Part shown: positions 8,117 to 16,626 of the stretch, in pieces
Layout of the letters: the number at the start of each line of letters is the position of its first letter
Numbering within the stretch: the first letter of the stretch is position 1
Source: Asticcacaulis endophyticus
GTDB lineage: Bacteria > Pseudomonadota > Alphaproteobacteria > Caulobacterales > Caulobacteraceae
Assembly (NCBI RefSeq): GCF_014652575.1
Contig: NZ_BMZB01000001.1
Span: 919,700-983,699, forward strand
Direction: 5' to 3'
Length of the DNA stretch: 64,000 nucleotides
The notes under the pieces: generated by a model
Told to the model about the DNA's origin: nothing
Seen by the model: the letters and a program-made list of their open reading frames with translations, nothing else
Databases searched by the model: none
Position numbers and translations under genes: made by a program

Positions 8117-8161
8117 ATATAAACATACCGCCCCTGAGCCGAACCTGAACGGTAAGGTTCA
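8117..8161 (-). promoter_or_regulatory. promoter with tandem CTCAGG/TTCAGG half-sites (paralogue B)
   Basis: Minus strand: TGAACCTTACCG, then TTCAGG and CTCAGG 11 bp apart, then a possible -10 TTATAT (8117-8122). It is a near copy of 7510-7554, and the TCTCAGCGTTGA stretch that follows is also shared. Confidence 0.5.
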
Positions 8162-8266
8162 TCTTCGGTTCATGAGCGTAAATGATTTTGGGATAAGACC
8201 CCTTGTGTTTGGCGGGCTTTGGTCGCACAAGGCGCTCACCGTTTTTATATATCCGGGGTGCCAAAT

Positions 8267-9436
8267 ATGACCGCCAAACCCGCCCGCTTTACCGAAAGAC
8301 CGTGGTTCTCCTCCGGCCCGACCGCCAAGCGCCCCGGCTGGACGCCGCAGGCCTTAAGTGCCGCACCTGTGGGCCGCTCCAATCGCTCAAAAATCACGGT
8401 CGGTCGGATCAAGGAAGCGCTGGAACTGACCCGCGATATCTTAGGCATACCAGCTGACTATCAGGTCTTCATGACCCCGGCCTCGGATACCGGCGCGTTC
8501 GAAGCGGCGATGTGGAATCTGCTGGGACTGCGCAAAGTTCAGGTGGTCGCCTTTGAAAACTTTGGGCAATTGTGGGCCGATGACGCCGTAAAGCACCTGA
8601 AACTGGATGCCGAGGTTTTGTCGGCACCTTACGGTCAGTTACCGGACTTAAGCCGGATTGATGCCGAGGCCGATCTTATCTTTCCGTGGAACGGCACGAC
8701 CTCCGGCGTCAAGGTGCCGGACGCATCCTTCATCAGCGATAGCCACCAAGGGCTGGTGATGTGCGATGCGACGTCCGCCGCGTTCTGCATGGATTTGCCG
8801 TGGGAAAAGCTTGATGTCACGACCTTCTCGTTTCAAAAGGCGCTGGGCGGCGAAGCGGGCATTGGCGTGCTGATCCTGTCATCGAAGGCGGTTGAGCGGC
8901 TCAATACCTTCGATCCGGGCCGCGCCATCCCCAAGGTCATCCGCCTGCGCAAAGGTGATGCCGCCGACATGACCATTCTGGGCGGCGATGCCATCAACAC
9001 CTATTCGTTTCTGGTCATTGAGGATTATCTCGATGCCCTGAAATGGGGTTTGCGCGAAGGCGGGCTTGAGGGGCTGATTGCGCGCTGCGAGCAGAATTTC
9101 AACTATCTGCGCGAATGGGTTGAGGCGACGGCGTGGATCGATTTTGTGGCCGAAAAGGTTGAGACCCGCTCCACCACCTCGGTATGCCTGAAGTTTGTTG
9201 ATCCGGCCATTGTCGGCCAACCGGCCGATATGCAGGCCAAACTGGCAGCTAAAATCAATGCTTTGCTGGAAACTGAGGGGGTCGCTTACGATATCACCGG
9301 CTACCGCGCCGCCCCTCCGGGCCTGCGTATCTGGTGCGGCTGCACGGTCGATGCCGATGATATCTGCGCGCTGCTGCCATGGCTGGAATGGGCTTACGCT
9401 GAAGCATTAAACCAATTGGAACTGTCTGTAGCCTAA
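8267..9436 (+). CDS. serC: phosphoserine aminotransferase, Methanosarcina-type
   Basis: PLP enzyme of fold type I converting 3-phosphohydroxypyruvate and glutamate to phosphoserine in serine synthesis. The N-terminal FSSGPTAKRPGW, a GRSNRSK block, DATSAAFCMDLPWEKLDV and the PLP-lysine block FSFQKALGGEAG (about residue 190) match the alphaproteobacterial SerC group (TIGR01365-like), which differs from the E. coli type. I chose the ATG at 8267 (389 aa); an upstream start at 8219 has no family support. serA, which often follows, is absent here; a PagL-like gene lies downstream instead. Confidence 0.9.
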   Translation: MTAKPARFTERPWFSSGPTAKRPGWTPQALSAAPVGRSNRSKITVGRIKEALELTRDILGIPADYQVFMTPASDTGAFEAAMWNLLGLRKVQVVAFENFGQLWADDAVKHLKLDAEVLSAPYGQLPDLSRIDAEADLIFPWNGTTSGVKVPDASFISDSHQGLVMCDATSAAFCMDLPWEKLDVTTFSFQKALGGEAGIGVLILSSKAVERLNTFDPGRAIPKVIRLRKGDAADMTILGGDAINTYSFLVIEDYLDALKWGLREGGLEGLIARCEQNFNYLREWVEATAWIDFVAEKVETRSTTSVCLKFVDPAIVGQPADMQAKLAAKINALLETEGVAYDITGYRAAPPGLRIWCGCTVDADDICALLPWLEWAYAEALNQLELSVA

Positions 9437-9538
9437 AAGGCGCAGACGGGCGAAATCTTGCTGGTTTGGGTTAGGGCTATGGCGCCAATGCCCCAATCAG
9501 GTGATAACAGCGCGGCTGTATTTTCAGGGAATCATTTC

Positions 9539-10156
9539 ATGATCAAATCGGGTTTTGTGGGCGCATTGGCTTTGGGTGTTGTGGCGCTGGCCGGATCGGC
9601 CTCGGCGGGCGAGATTTACGGCGGGGCCTATGCCCATGACGTGACCTTTCTGGGCGAAGCGCTCGGTATCGGGGCGGCGGGTCGCGAAGGCGGAGCCGAT
9701 ATTGAGCTCGGCTGGCGCTCCGATAAAAAGGAAAACTGGGATTTCCTGCGTCACCCCAGCGTCTATGTGATGGCCGCCGTCAACACTCAGGGCGATTCCA
9801 GCCATATCGCCACGGGCCTGACCTGGAAGGTCAATTTCGGGGAGACTAAAAAGTGGTTTGTGCGTCCGGGTTTTGGACTGGCCTACACTGATGGCTACGA
9901 TGAACTGCCGGATTTCCGCACACCGGGTCTGTCGCAGGAAGAAATCGCTCGCCGGGTCGCCATGCGTGACGACCATATCGAATTTGGCTCAAAGTTCCTG
10001 TTCCAGCCTAATATTGCGCTGGGTTATGACCTGAGCGAGCGCACCTCGATTGAACTGGCCTATATCCATCTCTCGAACGGCCAGATTCTGGGTCAGGGCA
10101 AGAATCAGGGCCTTGATGATCTTGGCCTGCGGGTTAGCTATAAACTCGGCAACTAA
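9539..10156 (+). CDS. acyloxyacyl hydrolase, PagL-like lipid A 3-O-deacylase
   Basis: Predicted outer-membrane beta-barrel that removes the 3-O acyl chain of lipid A. A signal peptide (MIKSGFVGALALGVV..., cut after ASA) is followed by amphipathic strands. The PagL catalytic block is visible at the C-terminus: AYIHLSNGQILGQGKNQGLDD, with His and Ser spaced H-x-S. The chain ends in LRVSYKLGN, a barrel-like terminus. The ATG at 9539 has AGGGA upstream and yields 205 aa. A terminator follows directly. Low sequence conservation is normal in this family, so the call rests on the motif and barrel pattern. Confidence 0.8.
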   Translation: MIKSGFVGALALGVVALAGSASAGEIYGGAYAHDVTFLGEALGIGAAGREGGADIELGWRSDKKENWDFLRHPSVYVMAAVNTQGDSSHIATGLTWKVNFGETKKWFVRPGFGLAYTDGYDELPDFRTPGLSQEEIARRVAMRDDHIEFGSKFLFQPNIALGYDLSERTSIELAYIHLSNGQILGQGKNQGLDDLGLRVSYKLGN

Positions 10157-10170
10157 AACTAAACCATCAG

Positions 10171-10208
10171 AACCCATATTGTTTCTTTTGTAACGATATG
10201 GGTTTTTT
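10171..10208 (+). terminator. rho-independent terminator after the PagL-like gene
   Basis: AACCCATAT and ATATGGGTT form a 9-bp stem with a loop of about 16 nt, followed by TTTTTT. It starts 15 bases after the stop. Confidence 0.8.
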
Positions 10209-10299
10209 GTGCCTGTAAACCGCAGTTGGCGGAAAAGCCATCCGTCCCCACTCCAAACGGATTTGTGAGCCAATTAGCGGTTTCATTGCGCCCCGTTAT

Positions 10300-10345
10300 G
10301 GTCTAAAGCGCATGCCGAAAAGTGTGAGCGGTTTTGGCTGCGCCG
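10300..10345. repeat. REP-like sequence fragment
   Basis: AAAGCGCATGCCGAAAAGTG followed by TGAGCGGTTTTGG resembles the degenerate palindromes common between alphaproteobacterial genes; here the second arm is decayed. The rest of 10209-10407 shows nothing else I can support. Confidence 0.35.
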
Positions 10346-10407
10346 AACTTCGTTTCGGATAAATGCGCGTCTGATCAATTGCCTGCAACCGCTTGAATTA
10401 TGTATGT

Positions 10408-10448
10408 GCCCGCACCGGAAGTGTTATGCTCTCCGGCGGGCTTTTTTG
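10408..10448 (+). promoter_or_regulatory. terminator-like hairpin in the purA leader
   Basis: GCCCGC-AC-CGGA pairs with TCCGGCGGGC and is followed at once by TTTTTT; the ribosome site of purA (GGAG) begins two bases later. It looks like an intrinsic terminator placed inside the leader, either as read-through control from upstream or as an attenuator of purA. Confidence 0.55.
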
Positions 10449-10463
10449 CGGAGAACGTGAACC

Positions 10464-11753
10464 TTGGCCAATGTGACCGTTGTGGGCGCCCAGTGGGGCG
10501 ACGAAGGTAAGGGTAAGCTGGTTGACTGGCTGTCCAATCGCGCTGATGTCGTGGTGCGCTTTCAGGGCGGTCACAATGCCGGTCATACCCTGGTGGTCGA
10601 TGGTAAGGTTTATAAACTTTCACTGCTGCCATCGGGCGTGGTGCAGGGTAAGTTGTCGGTCATCGGCAACGGCGTAGTCGTTGACCCGTGGGCGCTGTTT
10701 GATGAAATTGCCCGCGTTGAAGCGCAAGGCCTGAAGATCACCAACGAATTGCTGGTGCTGGCCGACAACGCCTGTTTGATCCTGCCGATCCACCGCGAAC
10801 TGGATGCAGCCCGTGAAGCTGCTGCCGGTGCCGCCAAGATCGGTACGACTGGCCGTGGTATCGGCCCGGCCTATGAAGACAAGGTGGGGCGTCGTGCCAT
10901 CCGCGTCGGTGACCTTGAGGATTTTGAGGCGCTGGATGCCAAGCTCGATCGTCTGCTGACGCACCATAATGCCCTGCGTCGCGGGCTCGATCTGGCCGAA
11001 GTCAATAAGGCCGAACTTCTGGCCGGCCTGAAAGAGATTGCGCCGCGTCTGCTGTCGTTCGCCAAGCCGGTCTGGTACGTGCTTGATAAGGCCAAGCAGG
11101 ACGGCAAGCGTATCCTGTTTGAAGGGGCGCAAGGGGCCTTGCTCGATATCGACCACGGCACCTATCCGTTTGTGACCTCCTCCAATACTGTGGCGGGGCA
11201 GGCGGCAGCCGGTTCCGGCATGGGCCCGCGCTCAGCCGGTTATGTGTTGGGCATCCTCAAGGCCTATACTACCCGCGTCGGCTCCGGCCCGTTCCCGACT
11301 GAGCTGTTTGATGACATCGGTGAGCGCATTGGCCGCGTGGGTCATGAGTTCGGCACCGTCACGGGCCGCGCCCGCCGCTGTGGCTGGCTGGACGCCGTGT
11401 TGGCCCGCCAATCCATTGCCATTAACGGCATTGACGGCATTGCCCTGACCAAGCTCGATGTGCTGGACGGGATCGAGACCCTGAAAATCTGCGTCGGTTA
11501 TAAACTGAACGGCGAGGTCATCGACTATCTGCCGTCGGGTATCAAAGCCCAGAGCGTGATCGAGCCGGTCTATGAAGACTTAGAGGGCTGGTCGGAATCG
11601 ACCCAAGGGGCGCGCTCTTGGAAAGACCTGCCCGGTAATGCGGTCAAATATGTCCGCCGGATCGAGGAGCTGATCGGGGCGCCGGTGGCCCTGCTGTCGA
11701 CTTCGCCTGAGCGCGAAGACACCATTTTGATGCGTGATCCGTTTCAGGATTAA
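10464..11753 (+). CDS. purA: adenylosuccinate synthetase, TTG start
   Basis: Joins IMP and aspartate with GTP to make adenylosuccinate on the AMP branch of purine synthesis. The N-terminus [16 protein letters not shown] carries the GTP P-loop and the catalytic Asp. QGGHNAGHT follows, then [27 protein letters not shown], and [11 protein letters not shown] near residue 305. 429 aa is normal length. There is no ATG or GTG; the TTG at 10464 places MANVTVVG exactly at the family N-terminus and has GGAG 10 nt upstream. A terminator follows at 11768-11800. Confidence 0.96.
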   Translation: MANVTVVGAQWGDEGKGKLVDWLSNRADVVVRFQGGHNAGHTLVVDGKVYKLSLLPSGVVQGKLSVIGNGVVVDPWALFDEIARVEAQGLKITNELLVLADNACLILPIHRELDAAREAAAGAAKIGTTGRGIGPAYEDKVGRRAIRVGDLEDFEALDAKLDRLLTHHNALRRGLDLAEVNKAELLAGLKEIAPRLLSFAKPVWYVLDKAKQDGKRILFEGAQGALLDIDHGTYPFVTSSNTVAGQAAAGSGMGPRSAGYVLGILKAYTTRVGSGPFPTELFDDIGERIGRVGHEFGTVTGRARRCGWLDAVLARQSIAINGIDGIALTKLDVLDGIETLKICVGYKLNGEVIDYLPSGIKAQSVIEPVYEDLEGWSESTQGARSWKDLPGNAVKYVRRIEELIGAPVALLSTSPEREDTILMRDPFQD

Positions 11754-11767
11754 ACCTGACTAAAAGA

Positions 11768-11800
11768 AAAAGGCCCTCAGAGATGAGGGCCTTTTTCTTT
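11768..11800 (+). terminator. rho-independent terminator after purA
   Basis: AGGCCCTCA / TGAGGGCCT stem with GAGA loop, flanked by A and T runs, 15 bases after the purA stop. Confidence 0.9.
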
Positions 11801-11879
11801 TCAAAGACAGCGCTGGCATAAAATCTATTTTTACTAATAAGGCTTAGAGTGCCGTCATATTCACTGCGGCTGGAACACT

Positions 11880-12677
11880 GTGTTTTCTCTCGACCCAAAG
11901 CTCGAAGCCAAAATTAAACCCCACGTCAAGCGGGTGCTGGTGCTGGAAAGCAACCAGGCCTATGCGCGTATTCTCACGGATATGCTCCGGGTTCTGGGGA
12001 CTGAGAAAACGATCGTTGAGACCGATGACCGGCGCGCCATGATGATCTGCGAAGACATGGACCCTCAGTTGATTTTTTGCGATCTTCGGGCGCAAAATCT
12101 TGAAGGGGCGAAGTTCGTCACGGCCGTGCGCCGCTCCGAAATGAAATGCCGCAAGATCCCGATCATCATGATGGCGTCGAACGACTTGCCGGAAACGCTC
12201 AAAGAGGCGCGCGATTGCGGCGCCGATGAGATCATGAAAAAGCCGTTCGCGTCGGGTGATTTGCTGAAACGGCTTGAACATGCCGTCACAAAGTCGCCGC
12301 CGTGGATTGAGGCGGTGATGTATGTCGGCCCTGATCGCAGGCGCTTTAACTCAGGCGCCGGACCGCGTAAGCGCGCGCCGGATAATATGTCCGACGGCAT
12401 GAAGCGAATTGAGCAGAGTGTGCGTATTTTGCGCGCTGCCGCCGATCAGTTTGATGTTGACCGTAAACAGGCCAATCGCGCGATCGTGGCACAGCTTGAA
12501 GTGCTGGTCCCGGCGTGCAAGGCGATCAGCGATCCCGGCTTCAAAGGGGCGGTGACGGAAATTTTCATGGCCTATAAGGGCGGCACCTTAAGCGGCGATA
12601 GTTTGCGCGGGCCGGTCGCGACGCTGGCCAAGCTGTTCCGCATCGATGACCCGCCCAAAAGCGAAGCGGTCGCGTAA
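11880..12677 (+). CDS. receiver-domain (REC) protein with helical C-terminus, 265 aa
   Basis: A CheY-like receiver occupies about residues 15-135: RVLVLESNQAYARIL, the phospho-acceptor Asp in LIFCDLRAQ (about 66), and the conserved Lys in IMKKPFASGDLL (about 119). The acidic pair usually found near the N-terminus is replaced by E-S, so metal binding may be altered. Residues 150-265 are helical with no DNA-binding or enzymatic output domain that I recognise. The start is GTG with a weak ribosome site; no better start is near. Signalling partner unknown. Confidence 0.8.
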   Translation: MFSLDPKLEAKIKPHVKRVLVLESNQAYARILTDMLRVLGTEKTIVETDDRRAMMICEDMDPQLIFCDLRAQNLEGAKFVTAVRRSEMKCRKIPIIMMASNDLPETLKEARDCGADEIMKKPFASGDLLKRLEHAVTKSPPWIEAVMYVGPDRRRFNSGAGPRKRAPDNMSDGMKRIEQSVRILRAAADQFDVDRKQANRAIVAQLEVLVPACKAISDPGFKGAVTEIFMAYKGGTLSGDSLRGPVATLAKLFRIDDPPKSEAVA

Positions 12678-12683
12678 ACACAG

Positions 12684-12711
12684 AAAAGCCCGGAGATGTC
12701 TCCGGGCTTTT
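12684..12711. terminator. bidirectional terminator between the receiver gene and rpoH
   Basis: AAAAGCCCGGAGA and TCTCCGGGCTTTT form a perfect 13-bp stem with a 2-nt loop, with T runs on both strands; it serves both convergent genes. Confidence 0.92.
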
Positions 12712-12723
12712 GTTTTATCGAGT

Positions 12724-13620
12724 TTAGGCCAGTTGTTGTGAACGCGCCGCTTCCATCATCGCCTTTTGCAGCTTCTCAAACGCGCGTACCTCAATCTGGC
12801 GGACCCGCTCACGCGACACGCCAAACCGTTCCGCCAGTTCTTCGAGGGTGATCGGCTGATCCTTAAGGCGGCGGGCAGTGAGGATTTCACGCTCACGGTC
12901 GTTCAGTTCACCCATAGCTTCTTCGAGCAGGCCCATACGCAGGCCATGTTCTTCGGAATCCGCCAGGACGGTTTCCTGACTGACCTGTTTATCGTCAACC
13001 AGCCAGTCCTGCCACTCGCTGTCGCCCTCAGCGGCCCGCAGAGGCGCATTGAGCGAAGAATCGGGCGACGACATGCGGCGGTTCATGCTGATCACGTCAT
13101 CTTTCGAGACACCCAGCTTGGTGGCGATTTGCTCAACCTGATCGAATTTCAGGTCGCCATCTTCCAAAGCAGAAATTTCGGACTTCACCTTGCGCAGATT
13201 GAAGAACAGCTTCTTTTGCGCGGCGGTGGTGCCCATTTTGACCAGCGACCATGACCGCAGGACATATTCCTGGATCGAGGCCTTGATCCACCACATAGCA
13301 TAGGTCGCAAGGCGAAAGCCGCGATCGGGATCAAACTTCTTGACCGCCTGCATCAGGCCGACATTGCCTTCACTGATGACTTCGCCCATCGGCAGACCAT
13401 AGCCGCGATAGCCCATGGCGATCTTGGCCACCAGACGTAAGTGCGAGGTCACCAGCCGGTGCGCCGATTTGGAATCCTGATGCTCCTGCCAGCTTTTGGC
13501 CAGCATGAACTCTTCGTCCTTGGCCAGCATCGGGAACTTGCGAATCTCGGACAGGTAACGGTTCAGGCCGCCATCAGGTGACAATACCGATGGGTTTGGA
13601 ATAGCTACGGAAGTGCTCAT
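12724..13620 (-). CDS. rpoH: RNA polymerase sigma-32 factor (heat shock)
   Basis: Directs RNA polymerase to heat-shock promoters. SPDGGLNRYLSEIRKFPML opens region 1.2; region 2 has SEGNVGLMQAVKKFDPDRGFRLATYAMWWI; the RpoH box QKKLFFNLRK is present; region 4 ends with GVSRERVRQIEVRAFEKLQ. The ATG at 13620 gives 298 aa, the usual length, with AAGGA 7 nt upstream. A second in-frame ATG at 13680 (20 residues longer) also has AAAGGA 8 nt upstream, so two starts may be used. Transcribed toward a shared terminator with the receiver gene. Confidence 0.95.
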   Translation of the reverse strand: MSTSVAIPNPSVLSPDGGLNRYLSEIRKFPMLAKDEEFMLAKSWQEHQDSKSAHRLVTSHLRLVAKIAMGYRGYGLPMGEVISEGNVGLMQAVKKFDPDRGFRLATYAMWWIKASIQEYVLRSWSLVKMGTTAAQKKLFFNLRKVKSEISALEDGDLKFDQVEQIATKLGVSKDDVISMNRRMSSPDSSLNAPLRAAEGDSEWQDWLVDDKQVSQETVLADSEEHGLRMGLLEEAMGELNDREREILTARRLKDQPITLEELAERFGVSRERVRQIEVRAFEKLQKAMMEAARSQQLA

Positions 13621-13976
13621 CTGCGTATCCTTGACCGGCCCGTCGCCATAGGTGATCTGGGCCTCGTTTGTGTCTGCCATGATGCGTGTCCTTTAAAGCC
13701 AGCCCCCGGTAATAGCCTTGGTTATATAGGAACCTCGCGGCAATTACATGGCGTGCATCAGAAGATACGATCAATGATCAAATCCAGATGTAGGTATCGG
13801 CTAAATGAATTAAAAGGGGTAATCCCCGCAATGAGGAATTATTTTTATGCGAAGCTGCATAAAATAGAAATTAAGGGGCGAAAGTCATCGGCTTAAGGTA
13901 GGTATCATCCGTAATCTCCACATCTTATACGATAAAAAGTCGATGCATAACAGGTGTTTTCAGCTTTTTGGCCAGA

Positions 13977-15014
13977 TCACAACTCTGTGAGCCCATTGAG
14001 CAGGCTTTGAAAATCATCCGGTGGCGGGGCGTCAAAGCTCAAAGCCTCGCCCGTTATGGGGTGAATAAAGGCCAGATGGGTGGCGTGCAGCGCCTGACGG
14101 GTGAAGTTCAGTTCCCGCAGCAGGGCCTGCACGGGGGCGGCCGGGGCGCCGGAGCCATAGACCGGATCGCCAAGGCAGGGCGCACCCAGATGGGCCATGT
14201 GGACGCGAATCTGATGGGTGCGGCCGGTTTCCAGCTCGCAGCGGATAAGCGAAGCGACGGGTTTTGCCCCGCCAAAGCTTGCCTGAACCGTGTAGTGGGT
14301 CGTGGCTTCGCGGCCACCGGCCCTGAGTACCGCCATTTTCTTGCGGTCATGGTGGGAGCGGCCGATCTGGGTGGTGACGGTGCCCTTTGTGGCCTTGGGC
14401 GTACCGCGCACGATTGCCAGATAGGCGCGGCCGATGTCGTGTTTGGCAAACAGCGCGCTTAGGCCGTGATGGGCGGCATCGGACTTGGCGGCGACCATAA
14501 CGCCAGACGTATCTTTATCGAGGCGGTGAACGATGCCGGGGCGCAACACCCCGCCTATGCCCGATAAGGTATCGCCGCAGTGATAAAGCAGGGCGTTGAC
14601 CAGAGTGCTGTCTGGCGTCCCAGGCGCGGGATGGGCCGCCATGCCAGAGGGTTTGACGACCACGATCAGGTGGGCATCTTCATAAAGGATGTCGAGGGCT
14701 AAGTTTTGCGGTTGCGGAAGTGCTGCAATCGGCGCGGGTATGGTCAGGCTGTACTGACCGGCCTTGGCCTTATGCTTGCCGTCGGTGATGATGTGGTTCT
14801 CAAAGGTCAGGCGGCCTTCGGCAATGAGGGCCTGTAAGCGCGCGCGTGAAATGTCGGGGGCGGCCTCACCCAGAACGGCCATCAGGGCACGATCCAGCCG
14901 TTCACCGGCGGCATCGGGCGGGAGGTTCAGGTCGACAACCTGCCCGTCGCTTTGCGCCGAAGCCTCCGGCAGATCATCATCAATGTCTTCGTCTTGGGCG
15001 TCTTGGGGTGTCAT
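13977..15014 (-). CDS. rluD: 23S rRNA pseudouridine synthase, RluD family
   Basis: Makes pseudouridines in helix 69 of 23S rRNA if it is true RluD. An N-terminal S4 RNA-binding domain (about 30-95, GERLDRALMAVL...ISRARLQALIAEGRL) precedes the catalytic domain with GIVHRLDKDTSGVMV (catalytic Asp near 167), then TGRTHQIRVHMAHLG and GDPVYG. 345 aa is normal with a short acidic N-terminal extension. It lies downstream of exbD but a terminator (15034-15061) separates them. The 296 bp between it and rpoH are AT-rich and would hold the rpoH promoter; I cannot place a convincing -35/-10 there. Confidence 0.9.
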   Translation of the reverse strand: MTPQDAQDEDIDDDLPEASAQSDGQVVDLNLPPDAAGERLDRALMAVLGEAAPDISRARLQALIAEGRLTFENHIITDGKHKAKAGQYSLTIPAPIAALPQPQNLALDILYEDAHLIVVVKPSGMAAHPAPGTPDSTLVNALLYHCGDTLSGIGGVLRPGIVHRLDKDTSGVMVAAKSDAAHHGLSALFAKHDIGRAYLAIVRGTPKATKGTVTTQIGRSHHDRKKMAVLRAGGREATTHYTVQASFGGAKPVASLIRCELETGRTHQIRVHMAHLGAPCLGDPVYGSGAPAAPVQALLRELNFTRQALHATHLAFIHPITGEALSFDAPPPDDFQSLLNGLTEL

Positions 15015-15033
15015 ATGTGCAGCTTAATCGAAA

Positions 15034-15061
15034 AAGCGCCGGAAGATGGCTTCCGGCGCTT
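15034..15061 (-). terminator. rho-independent terminator after exbD
   Basis: AAGCGCCGGAAG and CTTCCGGCGCTT form a perfect 12-bp stem with a 4-nt loop, followed by T residues on the minus strand, 29 bases after the exbD stop. Confidence 0.88.
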
Positions 15062-15089
15062 AAACTTATCATTCAATGATCTGAATGAA

Positions 15090-15524
15090 TTACGAAATGT
15101 CTTCGTTGATCAGGCCGATCTTGAAGTAACCATTTTCCTGAAGCTCGTTCAGAACCTTCATGAACTCTTCGTATTCAACGTCCGGCTGGGCGCGCACCAG
15201 AACGCGCTCATCGGTCGGGTTGGCGCTTTGCAGGGCCGCGGCCAGTTCAGCGGCCATGACGTCGATGGTCACTTGCTTGGTGCCGATATAGTAGAGGTCC
15301 TTGTCCTGAATGGACACGAACACCGGGTCTTTTTGCTTTTCCTGAGTGACCGGCGCCGATGCGGGCGGCAGGTCCAGCTTGATCGACACGGTCGCCATCG
15401 GCGCCGACACCATGAAGATAATCAGCAGCACCAGCATGATGTCCACGAACGGAGTCACGTTGATGTCAGAATTCTGTTGGACAGTATAGCGTGAACCGCC
15501 ACCGCCACCGAGCTTCGCGCCCAT
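15090..15524 (-). CDS. exbD: biopolymer transport protein ExbD/TolR family
   Basis: Inner-membrane component that, with ExbB/TolQ, converts proton-motive force into work on outer-membrane receptors or Tol-Pal. One N-terminal helix carries the essential aspartate: VTPFVDIMLVLLIIFMV (Asp near residue 28). A Gly-rich cytoplasmic N-terminus and a periplasmic domain ending VLNELQENGYFKIGL complete the family pattern. The ATG at 15524 is well spaced from GGGAG; a GTG two codons earlier is less likely. No exbB or tonB lies next to it. ExbD and TolR cannot be separated with certainty. Confidence 0.88.
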   Translation of the reverse strand: MGAKLGGGGGSRYTVQQNSDINVTPFVDIMLVLLIIFMVSAPMATVSIKLDLPPASAPVTQEKQKDPVFVSIQDKDLYYIGTKQVTIDVMAAELAAALQSANPTDERVLVRAQPDVEYEEFMKVLNELQENGYFKIGLINEDIS

Positions 15525-15696
15525 ATGCACACTCCCTAAAAGCCCGTGTGGCTTAAGCCTGCGGGGCGTCGTAAATCTCAGGTTTGCGATTTAGGATAAT
15601 TAACAGGCGTTTGTAAAGCCCATAAAGCCCTATATCTGTAACCTCATGTGATGAGATTAAATTATTTTAATCGAAGTGCGCAAGCCCTTAAATTAG

Positions 15697-15728
15697 AACC
15701 GCCTCAGAGAAATGTCTCTGAGGCGGTT
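15697..15728. terminator. strong hairpin downstream of folE
   Basis: AACCGCCTCAGAGA pairs perfectly with TCTCTGAGGCGGTT (14 bp) around a 4-nt loop. T tracts are weak on either strand, but the position, 34 bases after the folE stop, suits transcript end formation. The rest of 15531-15762 shows nothing else. Confidence 0.65.
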
Positions 15729-15762
15729 AATTCATAAAAGCTTTATAATTATCTCGCCAAAC

Positions 15763-16413
15763 TTACCGGGACTGGCTCAGGCGGATAAAGCGTTCCTGCA
15801 GCGCCAGATTGGTCTCGAACACACCCGTAAAGCTGGTGGTGATGGTTGAGACATGTTTATGGTGCACGCCGCGGGTGGTCATGCACTGATGTTCGGCATC
15901 GATCAGGATGGCGATTCCCTGCGGATTGAGCGAGTCTTGCAAAGCTTCGGTGATCTGCTTGGTCAGGGTTTCCTGAGTCTGCAGGCGCTTGGCGTAGATT
16001 TCGACCACGCGGGCGATTTTCGAGATACCGACGACCTTATCGGTCGGCACATAGGCGACATAGGCCTTGCCCAAAAACGGTGCCATGTGGTGCTCACAGT
16101 GGCTTTCGACGTCGATATCGCGCAGCATGACCATGTCATTATAGCCCTGCACGTCCTCAAAGGTGCGCGACAGTTCTTTGCGTGGGTCGGCGGTATAGCC
16201 CTGGAACCACTCATTATAGGCATCGACGACGCGCTTAGGCGTATCAATCAGACCTTCGCGCGTGGGGTCGTCACCGGCCCACGCCAGAAGCGTGCGCACG
16301 GCGGCCAGAGCCTCATCGCGGCTGGGGCGCGTGGGATGCGCTTTAGGGGTCGGGGTAAGATCATTGGCGGCGTTTTCAGAAACGGAGCCATGATTGGGGT
16401 CAAAACTGTCCAT
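15763..16413 (-). CDS. folE: GTP cyclohydrolase I
   Basis: Converts GTP to 7,8-dihydroneopterin triphosphate, entry to folate. Zinc and catalytic blocks are intact: [13 protein letters not shown] (about 103-115) and [14 protein letters not shown] (about 170-183), with YAKRLQTQE between them. 216 aa with a variable N-terminal arm typical of the family. GAGAG precedes the ATG. A strong hairpin follows the stop. Divergent from cysS with 213 bp between them. Confidence 0.96.
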   Translation of the reverse strand: MDSFDPNHGSVSENAANDLTPTPKAHPTRPSRDEALAAVRTLLAWAGDDPTREGLIDTPKRVVDAYNEWFQGYTADPRKELSRTFEDVQGYNDMVMLRDIDVESHCEHHMAPFLGKAYVAYVPTDKVVGISKIARVVEIYAKRLQTQETLTKQITEALQDSLNPQGIAILIDAEHQCMTTRGVHHKHVSTITTSFTGVFETNLALQERFIRLSQSR

Positions 16414-16626
16414 TACATCTCTCTATGAGGGCCGAGTGGCGCCGGACCGACGGGCCCGGAATGACGCGTGGCATCCCTCTGCGGTCTATGAACTTACGCT
16501 AACGCTGCCCATTTAGATGAAATCAGCGCCAAAATTTGCGTGCAGTCATGACCTAACCGCGTCTATATGGGGCGAATGGCGGTTATTACAACCGAAAAAT
16601 ACTTATATCCTACTTAAGTCTGGCTT

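Noticed and set aside
13681..13976. A sigma-32 type promoter before rpoH (CTATATAACC near 13725).
   Set aside because: A possible -10 is visible, but no -35 at a fitting distance, so I do not claim it.
15034..15728. Hairpins around exbD as riboswitches.
   Set aside because: They are simple perfect stems after stop codons and behave like terminators; no aptamer-like structure is seen.
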